Part shown: positions 34,051-45,256 of the stretch, one piece after another
Numbering within the stretch: position 1 is the stretch's first letter
Layout of the letters: every line of letters begins with the position of its first letter
Source: Temnothorax longispinosus
Taxonomy: Eukaryota; Arthropoda; Insecta; Hymenoptera; Formicidae
Assembly: GCF_030848805.1 (NCBI RefSeq)
Contig: NC_092362.1
Location: 8,184,439-8,248,438 of the forward strand
Reading direction: 5' to 3'
DNA: 64,000 nt
The notes under the pieces: model-generated
The model's input: the letters and a program-made list of their open reading frames with translations, nothing else
Told to the model about the DNA's origin: nothing
Database searches by the model: none
Made by a program: the position numbers and the translations under genes

Positions 34051-35200
34051 TACCGATTTCAATGACCTTGATATATGTTGTCAAGGTCATGACCCCAAGT
34101 GACCTTCAGAAGGTTTTAGCCGTCGCTCGTTATTCGTTAAAAAGTTATTAACAAAAAAAGTTTGGAAAATACGTAGGTTAGATGACGCGCTTCAAAAGTA
34201 TTTAACTGTTTAAAGCGCGTCATCTAACCCATGTGGCATCTCACATATTAACTTTCCACGCATGAAAAGTTCACGCATACACTTTCCACGCGAACCGAGG
34301 TTTACTCACACCCCCCTGCTTTCGGGGGAGGTGCGGTAGCCCCGAAATAGTTCACGCATACACTTTTCACGCGAACCGAGGTTCACGCACACCCCCCCCT
34401 GCTTTCGGGCCGGTGAACCTCGGTTCGCGTAAAAAGTGTATGCGTGAACTATTTCGGGGCTACCTCACCTCCCCCGAAAGCACGGGGGGGTGTGCGTGAA
34501 CCTCGGTTCGCGTGGAAAGTGTATGCGTGAACTATTTCGGGACTACCGCACCTCCCCCGAAAGCACGGGGAGGGTGTGCGTGAACCTCGGTTCGCGTGGA
34601 AAGTGTATGCGTGAACTATTTCGGGATTACCGCACCTCCCCCGAAAGCACGGGGGGGAGTGTGCGTGAACCTCGGTTCGCGTGAAAAGTGTATGCGTGAA
34701 CTATTTCGGGGCTACCACACCTCCCCCGAAAGCAGGGGGGGGTGTGCGTGAACCTCGGTTCGCGTGGAAAGTGTATGCGTGAACTATTTCGGGACTACCG
34801 CACCTCCCCCGAAAGCAGGGGAAGGTGTGCGTGAACCTCGGTTCGCGTGGAAAGTGTATGCGTGAACTATTTCGGGATTACCGCACCTCCCCCGAAAGCA
34901 CGGGGGGGGGGTTACGTGAACCTCGGTTCGCGTGGAAAGTGTATGCGTGAACTATTTCGGGACTACCGCACCTTCCCCGAAAGCACGGGGGGGGTGTGCG
35001 TGAACCTCGGTTCGCGTGAAAAGTGTATGCGTGAACTATTTCGGGACTACCGCACCTCCCCCGAAAGCACGGGGGGGTGTGCGTGAACCTCGGTTCGCGT
35101 GGAAAGTGTATGCGTGAACTATTTCGGGACTACCGCACCTCCCCCGAAAGCACGGGGGGGAGTGTGCGTGAACCTCGGTTCGCGTGGAAAGTATACGATC
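34050..35200. mobile_element. Foldback core with about ten 85-bp units
   Basis: It starts with the arm also found in the 3691-4778 element (ACCGATTTCAATGACCTTGA...), then the GACGCGCTT palindrome, two inverted units, and about ten direct units of 84-86 bp from 34423 to 35195 (GTGAACCTCGGTTCGCG...TTTCGGGACTACCGCACC). Each unit has a C-run and G-run pair around GAAAGCA. One arm is missing. It separates the two minisatellite arms. Confidence 0.8.
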
Positions 35201-35815
35201 GTGTGTGCAACCCGGTCGTGTGTGCAATACGGCTGTGTGTGCAACACGGTCGTGTGTGCAATACGGCCGTGTGTGCAATACAGCCGTGTGTGCAATACGG
35301 CTGTGTGTGCAACACGGTCGTGTGTGCAATACGGCCGTGTGTGTAATACGGCCGTGTGTGCAATATGGTCGTGTGCGCAATGCGCTGTGTGCAATACGGT
35401 CGTGTGTGCAATAACAGCCATGTGTGCAATGCGCTGTGTGCAATACGGTCGTGTGTGCAATGCGCTGTGAGCTATACAGTCGCGTGTGCAATGCGCTGTG
35501 TGCAATACAGCCATGTGTGCAATGCGCTGTGTGCAATATGGTCGTGTGTGCAATGTGCTGTGAGCAATACGGTCGTGTGTGCAATGCGCTGTGTGCAATA
35601 CAGCCATGTGTGCAATGCGCTGCGTGCAATACGCTGTATGCAATACAGCCGTTTTTACAATGCACTGTGTGCAATACAGTCGTGTGTGCAATAACAGCCA
35701 TGTGTGCAATGCGCTGTGTGCAATACGGTCGTGTGTGCAATGCGCTGTGTGCAATACGGTCGTGTGCGCAATGCGCTGTGTGCAATACGGTCGTGTGTGC
35801 AATGCGCTGTGCGCA
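35195..35815. repeat. 17-bp minisatellite, right arm (inverted)
   Basis: Reverse complement of the array at 33640-34050, unit CCGTGTGTGCAATACGG. It is followed to 35960 by the inverse of the 33478-33630 flank, with GATTGCCTACAG-type words. Confidence 0.9.
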
Positions 35816-36229
35816 ATATGATCGTGTAGACAAAGAAATATGTGCGCAATAATGCCTGTAGGCAATCGCTCTGTAGGCAATTTGAAATGTGTGCTATCGG
35901 GATTGTGTGCAATGGGTGTGTGCAAACGAACCTGTAGGCAATCGTTTTGTAGGCAAACGGGACCCTCCCGATTGTTATATTGTATGTAATACGTATTAAT
36001 TGTGTGCATCAAATTGTATTAAAAATGTTTTTTTAATTAAATGCACGCGCGAGCAATACAGCGTGACTGACCATTTTTACGCGTTCGCGGTTCTGTATTT
36101 GAACCTTTTATCGACCGTGACGGTAACGTAGCGCGCTCGCCTGCACCGCTCTGCACCGTAGCTCACCGGGTAACGGAACTCATTAATGCTCCCCACTGTA
36201 CATGAAATAGCAGTAGAATTTCCCGGGGA

Positions 36230-36910
36230 GTACTATAAATTGTATATAATTTTTCGTTTCCGATTTTTTAGAAACCGGTACCGAAATTTCGTAATTTTTT
36301 AACGTAATTTTTCGGGAAATAACAAGTATCTAATGTCCAACCGCAAATTACTTATTCATTAATGGACCAATTTTTTTGAAACTGTGTGTTTAATTTTTTA
36401 TTAATGTACCGATTTTTTTTAAACTGGTGCTAAAATTTTTTTAATTAAACGAGGATAGGTTTAATTTTTCATTAATGTACCGATTTTTTGGAAACGGGTG
36501 CCAAAAATTTTAGAAATGGTGGCGATGGGTACTAAAATTTTTCTAATTTTTCGGAGATAGCGATGATGTGTATAATTTTTTATATGGATTTTATTTTTTA
36601 TTAACGTACCAATTTTCTTGAAACTGGTGCCAAAATTTTTCGAATTTTTCAGGGATGGGTTTAATTTTTCGGTAATGGATCGATTTTCTTGCAATTGGTG
36701 CCAAAATTTGTCGAATTTTTCGAGCATGATGGCGATGGGTTTAATTTTTTATTAATGTATTGATTTTCTTAAAACTGGTGATAAAAATTATCTAATTTTT
36801 CTGTCCGCGAAATATTCATTTATATTAATGTACCAATTTTCTTGAAACGTGTAAACATTTTTTTTATTATACAAGGATGAGTTTCTTTTTTTATTAATAG
36901 ACCGATTTTT
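36230..36910. repeat. Degenerate tandem repeat of about 100 bp
   Basis: Repeated blocks of TTTAATTTTTCATTAATG, TACCGATTTTTTGGAAAC and TGGTGCCAAAATTTTTC occur about six times with drift. Very AT-rich; no gene. Confidence 0.65.
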
Positions 36911-37431
36911 TCTTGAAAAAATGGTTCCATTTAAAAATCAATTCTTTCTCTATGAGTTAATGAGATAATTCATAAATAAGAATTGTGTTATTCATAAATC
37001 AATCTTTTCTCTGAAAGTTAATGAAATGATTCATAAATAAGAATCGTGTTATTGCTCGATTTGCCGAAGTGACGTCATTAATTGCTCGCGGAGCGAGCAA
37101 ACTCGGCTCAGTCAAAAAAATACTGAAGTTGCAGGTTACAGTTTAAAAATAAATAATTATAAATATAAAATAATATAATTAATAGTAAATGAATGTAATA
37201 AAATTAATAATAAATAAATACTTTTCATAAAAATAAATATAAATTTAACAAATAATATCGTTCATAGGTCGATCAGTTTTAAATAAAATATGTTATATGT
37301 AAGATAAGTTGCTGCTTTTACATATTATATGTCAATTAATCAATCAGTCACTTCAATTCGTGATTGTGGCGAGCGATTGTATTATAATCAATAAACACGA
37401 TACTTGAGAAAAAATAAACTATATACGGTTA
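36911..37431. other. AT-rich spacer, no gene seen
   Basis: It contains a short direct duplication (TCATAAATAAGAATNGTGTTATT near 36970 and 37030) and otherwise featureless AT-rich DNA up to the LINE 3' end. Confidence 0.4.
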
Positions 37432-37637
37432 CGAATAGTACTTTATTTACCCCAAAAGGGCCTTAAAGGGCGTTTTTATGGAACGTACCCAAACCTTACA
37501 ACCGGCGTTTTGAAGGGACGTACCCAACCCTATACAATTCAAATCACTCATAATTGAAACGTTATACAATCCAAAAATTTACAATAAATTACATATAATT
37601 AAATACATATAATTTTTTTATATAGACATGTCCCTCT

Positions 37638-40600
37638 TTAATCCTTTTCGCTGTCTCGTCCTCCTTGGTCCTCCTTCGTTAAATTGTTGGATCCTCCCTC
37701 TTCCTTTCCCATTTTCCTCCCGCCATCTCGTCTCATTTCCTCTATTGCTTTCATCCATTTTTCTCCCTCTCCCTTTTCTCCCAGTAATCTTTCCACCACA
37801 TTCTGCCACCCTTCCCCTTCCCATTCCTCCCATCTCGTACATTCCTCCCATATATGTTCCCATGTCTCCTCTTCCCTCCCACATATCCTGCATTTTTTAT
37901 CCTCCTCATATCCCCAGTATAGTCCCTCCCTCACTTCGTTTCCCAGTCTAAATCTTGCAACCCTGCTCCATCTTGCTTCCTCCCATCCCTTCTTTAGATA
38001 GTCCGGAATCCCGTCCTTCCTTATACTCTTATAACATCTATTGTAATTCGATTCCATGATCTTTTCCATCCTTTCTTGTTTCTCCTTCCATTTCTCTTTC
38101 CTCTCCAATGCCTCCTCTTCTAATTCCTCTTCCCCTACCACTTCTACCACGACCCCTTTCAGATAGTCTTTTCTCTCCTGCTCCCATCTTCCTATTATCC
38201 TTCCCCTCTTCCATCTCTTTTTCATTTCTTCCAGACATTTTCTCGCTATTTCACCTCCTCTACCTTCTTCCAGTTTTCTTTCAAACTTCTATGCTCTCTT
38301 ACTTGCTCTAGCTCTCATCTTTTCCCTTTCTAATTTATCTCTGACCATATATCCTGGCGTCCTTCAGTTCACTCCCAGTACCCATCTGAGATGTCTCTCA
38401 TGAATACTTTCTACCTCCTTCCTTTCCTTCCATCCCCATATTTCTGCCCCGTATCCCATCACCGTCCATATCAGGGTGTCATATAGCCAGATCCTTCTTT
38501 TGCAGTCCTTTTTCCACATCCTCTTACCTATCCCCCACACTTCTCTCATTACTTTTGCTGCCTTCCTTCTTCTTTCTCTAATATGCGCTTCCTGTCCTTC
38601 ATTTTTCTTCAACGTATACCCCAGGTATTTGAATTCATTGACCTCCTCTAACTTCCTTCCCTTCCATCTCCAGTCATATTTCTTCTTCCTTCCTCCTCCC
38701 TTTCTAAACCTCATTATCTTTGGCTTCTCTATGCTCAGTGTTAAACCTTTCCCGTCTAGATATCCTTCTAACCTGCTTATCATTGACCTCATGTCCTGTT
38801 CCTCTCCGCCAACAATGCTATATCATCTGCATACATTAACGTGTATACCTTCTCGCCTCTTAATCTCATGCCTCCCCAACCGCCCTTCTTCATGTAATCC
38901 TCTATGTCTGCTATTAATAAATTAAACAATATTGGGCTTAGCGGGCATCCTTGTCTCAAGCTCTTTGCCGTCCAAAATTGTCCTCCACTCTCTCCTCCCT
39001 TTCTCACTCTGCTCTTTGTTTCTTTCAATACCTCCTCTACCCTGTCAATCAGTCCTTGTCTCACTCCCCTCTCTCTCATTGCCTTGCTTAATACTTTTTT
39101 ATCCACTGAGTCAAATGCCGCCTTCAAATCTACAAATAGTACCGTCATTTTTCCTTTCTCTTTTCCTAATTGTCTATTCACCAGATAATTCAAAGCGAAT
39201 ATTTGATCCATCGTCCCCATTCCTTTTCTAAATCCTGCATGGTTATCGGGAATCAACTTCTTCGTTTCTACCTCCTTCCTTATCCTTTCCGCTAGTATCG
39301 CCGTGTAAATTTTGCCGTGTAACATCGAAGACATGATAGTTATCCCTCTGTAGTCCTTCACCTCTCTCCCTTCTCCTTTCTTTACTATTGAGATTATCTC
39401 ACCTTCCTTCCATTGCTCCGGCCAGCCTTCCCCTCTCCATACCCGTTTGCATATTTTTCATATCCATTTCACCATTTCTTCTCCGAATTTCTACGCTTCG
39501 TTCGGTATCCCGTCATTGCCAATTGCTTTTCCTGTTTTCATTTTTCTTATTGTCATTCTTACCTCCTCCAGTTCTATCCCTTCCTCTTCTTGTCTGCCCC
39601 CTCCTCCTTTCCCTTTAACCACCCTGTTCTCCACTCCGCCCATTAATTTCATGAAGTATTCTTTCCACTCCTCCGGTTTTATCTCTTCGTTTATCCTCTT
39701 CCTTCTCTTCCTCACTCTGCCTATCAATTCCCATACCTTTCCTTCCGTTTTCGCTTCTCCTATCTCTCTAATCATCCTTTCTTTCTCCTCCTTTTTCTTC
39801 CTTTCGCACATTTCCCTATACTCCTTCCTTCCTTCTCTATATCTTTCTGCCTCTCATTTTTTTTCTCCATTTCCTTAGTTCTCTCCTCACCCCCTTCTTT
39901 CTCTCCCTGCATTCTTCATCCCACCACCCTCTTCTTTTCTTGCTGGTCCCTCTTTCATTCTCTTTTTCATTCTCCTCTATTACTCTTCTTATCTTCGCCG
40001 TTCCTTCCTCTATCTCCTCTTGCAGATCTCTTTTTCCTCCAATTATACCTAGCCTCTCCCTAAATTGCGTTCTTCCCTCTTCGCTCCATATCCCTCTTCT
40101 TCTTATTCTTTCTGCTTCTCTCCTTCTTTGCCTTCCCTTTGGGCTACCTCTCACCCAGAGTATTAATGGGTGATGGTCTGACAATGAGTCTATCCTTTCT
40201 CCTACTTCCAGTCTTTCTACTTTCTCCTTGACCTCTTCATTCCCTATTACGTAGTCTATCACTGTCTCACCTTTCCCTCCTGTGTATGTATATTCTTCCT
40301 CCTCATCCCCCTTTATGCCTCCGTTAAATGTCGTCCTCTTTCCTCGATAAATTCCAGTAGTTTCCTGCCATCCTTATTTACCTTCTTGTCTTTGGATTTT
40401 CTCCCTCCTTCCTCCCCTGTTCCCTCGAATTCCTCTTCCCATCCTCCTTCCTTTCCCGTTCTCGCGTTAAAGTCACCACCTATTATGGTCCTTACTCCTT
40501 TTTCCCCCTCCTCTGTCCACTCCTTCAAGCCTTCTAACTTCTTGTCTATATCGTTGTTTACATAGATTCCTATTATTCTCCATATTTCCTCTCCTATTCT

Positions 40601-40933
40601 TATCTTACCTTCTATTCTTCCTTCTTCCTCTAACATCCCCCTTCCTTCCTTTACCTCTTCTACACTTTTCCTTATTCCTAATAGCATGCCTCCGCACGCT
40701 CTACCTTTCTTGTTCTTTCTGGTCGCTATCTGTGCTCTCCATCTAAATTCTTTTGGTATCTTTTCTTTCATCTTCTCCCATCCTTTCTCATCCATCCAAG
40801 TCTCCATCATAACAATCACGTCCCACTCCTTTATTCCCTCCCAAAAGTCCCTACCTTTATTGGTTATACCCGCTACGTTCCAAAAGACCACCTTAGTCTC
40901 CTCCCTCCTCCTGCTTTCTTTTTCCTCTCCCAC
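37638..40933 (-). pseudogene. LINE ORF2: endonuclease plus reverse transcriptase, broken
   Basis: The endonuclease starts at 40933 (FWNVAGI, then METW, GGDFNART) and ends in SDHHPLILW (40262-39837). The reverse transcriptase at 39361-38789 has DNHAGFRKG, LFVDLKAAFDSV, RQGCPLSPILFN and the catalytic YADD. The thumb region continues at 38792-38364, and a C-terminal CRIC-x8-H-x4-C zinc knuckle lies in 38225-37638. These parts lie in several frames with stops between them, so this copy cannot retrotranspose. Confidence 0.85.
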
Positions 40934-41090
40934 TATATCTTCGTCCTCCTCCTCTCTATAGTCTCCTCCCGAGGCTTTCTCTTCCTTCTCCCTTATACTT
41001 TTTCCTTTCTCCTCGCATTCTTTGTCCTCGTTCTCTTCTGTATGCTCTATGAAAGTCCTCCCTCTCCTCTAATCTTCCTTTGCTCTTGTT

Positions 41091-42092
41091 TCATCTCCAT
41101 TCCTTGTTGTCCTCCCATATCTTTTGATAGCCAATTGTAACTCTTTTTCCTTTCTCTCTCTTCTCCCTAGCTATCTTTATTATCTCCATTTGTATCTGTC
41201 TTTCCTCTCTGGTGAGGTCATCATCCAGAAAGCTTCCATATTTTCTTCCTAGCTCTTTCTTTTTTTTCATAAGGTCTCTTTTTGCTTCCCAGTTTTTGCA
41301 TCTCAACAATCTGATTTTATTGTCACCGTATCCTATTTCTTGTATTTTTTCTATAAGCCCTTGTGTATTGTCTAGTTCTTTCATCAACTTTTCAAATTTC
41401 TCTTTCCTCTCCTTGTCATTTCCCACCTTCTCTTCCTTCACGATTATGTTGTTTTTCCTCCTTCTTTCCGTCATCTCCATACTTCTTTCTATCTCCTTCA
41501 TTTTCCCTATTAGCTCCCTACCTTCATTCTCCTCTGCGCTCTTCACCTCTAACTTTTTTATCTTCTCTTCCATCGCCTTTACCTTTTCTTCTAGCACCTT
41601 TCTCTGTTTCTCCCATATTTCCTCCCTCCTTCTCAATTCCTCCATTACTCCCTTAAATTCGTTTTTTATTTCTTCTTTATCCTTCTTTCTTTCTTTCTCT
41701 TGTTCCTTTTTATCTTTCTTTCTTTCTATCTCTTGTTCCTCCATCTTCTTTAGAATTTCTTTTAACAAATCTTCTGTCGCCATGTTTCCTTCCCCCCTTT
41801 CTTCTTTTTTGATCTTAGTTGGTGGTGGTCTGTTGACCCTTCTTTCCTCATTAAATCTTTCGAGGATTTCTATCTCTGCAGCTCTCGCCTCTTCTTCTTC
41901 TCGCTCTTTTCTCTTTCTTTTCTGGATGAATTCTATGACCGATCCTAGGCTGCCCGATCTTTCTCTTTGTTTGGCAAGCTCCTCCGCCTTTGTAGGCCTG
42001 CCTCTTGCTTTCTTCTCCCCTTCGCCTTCCCTCCTCTTCCCTTTATTTCCCTGCAGTTCACTCTCTAATCCTATTTCCTTCTCTGCCTCCAT
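41091..42092 (-). CDS. LINE ORF1 protein, coiled-coil
   Basis: A 333-residue open frame. The N-terminal part is basic with an RGRPTKAEE AT-hook-like stretch (about residues 30-40). A long Lys/Glu-rich coiled coil follows (about 110-210), then a globular C-terminal part (about 215-330) ending IAREKREKGKRVTIG, as in L1 ORF1-type RNA chaperones. Its role would be to coat LINE RNA. The frame is intact although ORF2 is broken. Confidence 0.65.
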   Translation of the reverse strand: MEAEKEIGLESELQGNKGKRREGEGEKKARGRPTKAEELAKQRERSGSLGSVIEFIQKRKRKEREEEEARAAEIEILERFNEERRVNRPPPTKIKKEERGEGNMATEDLLKEILKKMEEQEIERKKDKKEQEKERKKDKEEIKNEFKGVMEELRRREEIWEKQRKVLEEKVKAMEEKIKKLEVKSAEENEGRELIGKMKEIERSMEMTERRRKNNIIVKEEKVGNDKERKEKFEKLMKELDNTQGLIEKIQEIGYGDNKIRLLRCKNWEAKRDLMKKKKELGRKYGSFLDDDLTREERQIQMEIIKIAREKREKGKRVTIGYQKIWEDNKEWR

Positions 42093-42179
42093 CCGCCGCT
42101 TTCCTCTTTGCCTTTCCCTCCTACTCGTTACCTATCCTATGGCTGAAGGCACTTATTGTAGTTATCCCCTCTAGAAATA

Positions 42180-42224
<45 letters not shown>

Positions 42225-42300
42225 TACATATATATATACATATATATATACATATATACATATACATATACATATATACATATATATATACATATATATA
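42180..42300. repeat. TA/CATATA microsatellite
   Basis: A long alternating TA tract with CATATA variants, directly at the LINE 5' end. Confidence 0.95.
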
Positions 42301-42310
42301 GTTTATATAT

Positions 42311-42358
42311 ACATATATATAAATGTATATAATCCTTTTTTAAAATGAACATTATATA

Positions 42359-42404
<46 letters not shown>

Positions 42405-42451
42405 TATATAATGTTCATTTTAAAAAAGGATTATATACATTTATATATATG
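42311..42451. repeat. AT-rich perfect hairpin
   Basis: ATATAATCCTTTTTTAAAATG on the left pairs with CATTTTAAAAAAGGATTATA on the right around a TA microsatellite. It could extrude as a cruciform. It may be a short palindromic MITE. Confidence 0.8.
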
Positions 42452-42960
42452 TTGTTATATGAAAAATTTGTTGCCGGGGATTACGTTTTTCAATGAGAAA
42501 AACGAGTTATGGTAACGATAAGTTACTTTTTTCAGTGAGAATTATGAGTTATTATTATATTATTAATTAATTATAAATTTATTTAAAAAATATTATAAAT
42601 ATTTAAAATATATTATTATCATATTCTTAAAATATATTAAAACAACTTCGCCGAACAATTAAGAATCATGCATACGCAATCAAATCGATGTTGAAACGAT
42701 GTCGAATCGATGTCGATTTGTACTCTTTGACATCAATTTGACATAGTTTCGACATCGATTCGATTACTATTTCGCACTGGTTAGAGACGGAGCACGCGCT
42801 CTGAATATGTTTCGATACGCGTGCAATTTCATGTGAGAAGCATTTTCATGTCGTGTGAGTATGGTTAATACACACATCAAGACTGTCATTATTAGATTGC
42901 GCGGCGCGACGTTGGCCCAATAGGCCAATTTTGTAATGAGCCGGCACTGGTTTCTGACAT

Positions 42961-43310
42961 TCACCCAACATTAAGAAAAAATTATATTCGTATATCCGAT
43001 TTGAAATTTTATTACTCTTTTTAAACTAAATTTGTTTCTTAAGAATTTTTGAAAAATTATATATTTGTGCTGGTTATGACACATATGTAGACTATATATA
43101 ACACTTACATCAAATTAAGAAGTAGTCTACCACGTAAGGCAGTTGGCTCACGATCCAGAGGTCCCGAGTTCGAATCCCACCAAGGTAAGTGTGTTTTTTA
43201 AGTATGAGAAAATATTTATAATCATAGGTTGCATCTTAAGAAACAAATTTAGTTAAAAAGTTGTAATAAAATTTCAAAATAAATATAATTTTTTTTTATG
43301 TCGGGTGAAT
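42961..43310. mobile_element. MITE with tRNA-like core
   Basis: The termini TCACCCAACAT... and ...TGTCGGGTGA continue into arms of about 80 bp (42961-43045 against 43230-43310). The centre holds a Pol III B-box-like sequence. No protein is encoded. Confidence 0.6.
43100..43193 (+). tRNA. tRNA-like sequence, probably a relic
   Basis: B-box GTTCGAATCC at 43168-43177 inside GAGGTCCCGAGTTCGAATCC, with an A-box-like AAGGCAGTTGGCTCA upstream and an outer pair ACACTTAC/GTAAGTGT. The T-stem pairs poorly and no anticodon arm is clear, so it is not a standard tRNA. A tRNA-derived relic or Pol III promoter inside the MITE is more likely. Confidence 0.25.
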
Positions 43311-43599
43311 TTCCTTATTAGAGTTCAAATCGACATCGAGTCGACATTGTTTCGACATTGATTCGATTGCTATATTTTTTTATAAATATCAAATAATTTT
43401 TCAAACAAAGAGGTTGAAATCCCTCCGTTTGCAGACTCTATTATGACATCAAAAAACGTTATAAAAGCGCTTTAGTTCTCATACGAAATATATCGAATTT
43501 TCAAAGATTTCGATATCGATGAATGCTCGAAACTGGGACCACCTGAATATCAAAATTGATGTGAAGATCGATTTTGAGATTTCGATATCTAATCGACGT

Positions 43600-44639
43600 C
43601 GATCCGATGTATCGTTTCTCACTGGGAGATGGCTCTTTAAAATTACCTATAGTTGTAATTGGAAAATATCAAAAATCGCGAGCCATAAAAAATATTTTAC
43701 ACATACTTCCTGTTTATTATACACATCAAAGAAGTGCATGGATGAACAATAATATCTTTGAGTCATGGTTTAAAAATGAATTTGTGCCTCAAGTTACTTC
43801 TTTCTTACAAAAAAGAAATTTACCTCTCAAAGCGCTACTTCTTCTTGATAACGCATCATGTCATTCTTCCGCCGAAACTTTACACATTAACGATATTACA
43901 GCTTATTATTTACCACCAAACACAACATCATTAATTCAACCATTAGACCAAGGTATAATCGAAAATGTAAAGAGACGATATAGATCCAGGCTTTTATCAT
44001 CAGTTATAAGTGAGCAGAATAGAAATATTGACATTATTACATATTTGAAATCTATAAATATTAAGGACGCTATATACTGGATAAGTGAGGCATGGAATGA
44101 TGTTACTGCAAGTACAATTTTTAAATGCTGGAGAAACATTTTACCACAAGAATTTTTTGAAAGCAACGATCAGAGTTTGGTACAAGAAGTCAATAATGAA
44201 GAGCTTATTTCTTTTTTTCATCAAATTAATAATTATGGAATATTACACAAGACGATGTGCAAGAATGGGTTCTACAAACTGATGACATATTTCCTGAATT
44301 ACCATCTAACAACGAAATTATAAAAAGAGTAATTGCGGATAATACAGAAGGTAAATTACTATCCTTTTAATATTATATCAACATTTTAAATAGATTTTTA
44401 TTAATCAAAAGAACGATTATAATTATTTTTTTAATATTTAAATTTTTACTTAATTTTCAGACAGTGAGAATAAGGATGAAGTAGAAATAGAAGTATTAAG
44501 CACTGCATATGCTATTTCATCAATGAATACGTTGCTATTATTTTTAGAGAAGAATAGCTCATTAATAACCAAAGAAGATTTATCAACATTAATAAAGATA
44601 AAAGATAAAATTACAAAAATGAATATTACTCGTACATAA
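43600..44639 (+). pseudogene. pogo/Tigger (DDE_1) transposase, 5' truncated
   Basis: The frame 43600-44323 carries DDE_1 signatures: LLLLDNASCHSSAE (second Asp), YYLPPNTTSLIQPLDQGIIE and the following VKRRYR. A single-base frame lesion near 44240 is followed by the proper continuation to 44350, where a donor (GAAG|GTAAAT) joins an acceptor at 44460 (AATTTTCAG). The second exon, 44461-44639, is in phase and ends in TAA. The DNA-binding domains and first catalytic Asp are missing because the 5' part is replaced near 43600. It is inactive. Confidence 0.8.
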
Positions 44640-45194
44640 CTTTTTTGATTTAATTTTATTCTATACATTTTTTTCATTTCTTTAATGGTGCAATGTGTAA
44701 TTGTTCATTAATACTAGCATCGTATTTTTTCGTTCTAAGTTGGTGTGCAATATTATTATTTACATATACCTAATATTTCTTATGCTACCAAAGAAGAAAT
44801 TATATATTTTCGTTAATACTTTTGTGTCTTTTGTAAAATTAATGTGTTCAATTTCAATGATTTTGTTTTTTTGATTGACACAGTACAACACAAACATTAT
44901 AATGTAATAATAATAAATATATTTATAATAATAAATATATATGTATATTAATGATTTAAATTGGTTGACTTTGTTTTTTTATTATGCTTATTTATTTGTA
45001 GATTTATTAATTTTCTTTTCATTTATATTCATTTATATTAAATTTAATACATGTCAATCTAACCTCTTTGTGTATAGAGGTTAGATTGACGTAGACTGGG
45101 CTTTACACCGTAGCGCATAGTGCAGACATTGTGCGCAACTGCATTCGCGCAAGTACACGCTGATTGGCAGTCCCATGCTGTGGTGAGGGTATTC

Positions 45195-45256
45195 CATAAT
45201 TTTGGCATTCCGCTCTTATCGCCCCATGGGGTCAAAATTAGAGAGACTCTACTGTA
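45195..45256. repeat. Right terminal repeat of the pogo/Tigger element
   Basis: It ends ...GAGACTCTACTG followed by TA (45255-45256). Its inverse, CAGTAGAGTCTC, is the classic Tigger terminus (CAGTNGANTCTC). The left terminus is missing with the 5' part of the gene. Confidence 0.7.

Larger units (their letters stand above)
30529..36198. mobile_element. 5.67-kb palindromic TIR element, TA-flanked
   Basis: The termini CAGTGGGGAGCATTAATG and their inverse (ending 36198) are flanked by TA (30527-30528 and 36199-36200), as in Tc1/mariner/pogo-type elements. The terminal arms are about 220 bp long. Inside are two further large palindromes: 30758-33470, and 33478-35960, which folds around a foldback core. 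No transposase frame is seen. All ORFs read here come from repeats. It is probably a non-autonomous composite. Confidence 0.8.
37432..42175 (-). mobile_element. LINE (non-LTR retrotransposon), near full length, degraded
   Basis: On the minus strand the order is ORF1 (42092-41091), endonuclease, reverse transcriptase, C-terminal zinc knuckle, and a 3' region with AAGGTTTGGGTACGTTCC ending near 37432. The coding strand is extremely purine-rich, which gives Lys/Glu/Arg-rich proteins. The same 3' tail ends the element at 54806-57278, so the two belong to one family. The clade is not certain; an I/Jockey-type LINE with an apurinic endonuclease is likely. Confidence 0.8.

Noticed and set aside
33426..36012. 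Long open frames of up to about 300 residues on both strands, made of HTRPYCTHG- and CVQYGRVCNT-like repeats
   Set aside because: They are read through a 17-bp minisatellite and are open in several frames at once. The frames come from the repeat period, not from coding.
30529..36198. CRISPR-like array, because of the many short direct repeats
   Set aside because: Units are contiguous with no unique spacers, the genome is eukaryotic, and there are no cas genes.
41212..42174. A 320-residue plus-strand frame rich in Ser, Phe and Leu
   Set aside because: It is the antisense shadow of the purine-rich LINE ORF1 on the minus strand, which has the recognisable coiled coil.
43100..43193. A functional tRNA gene
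   Set aside because: The B-box is good but the T-stem and anticodon arm do not pair properly, and the sequence sits inside a MITE.
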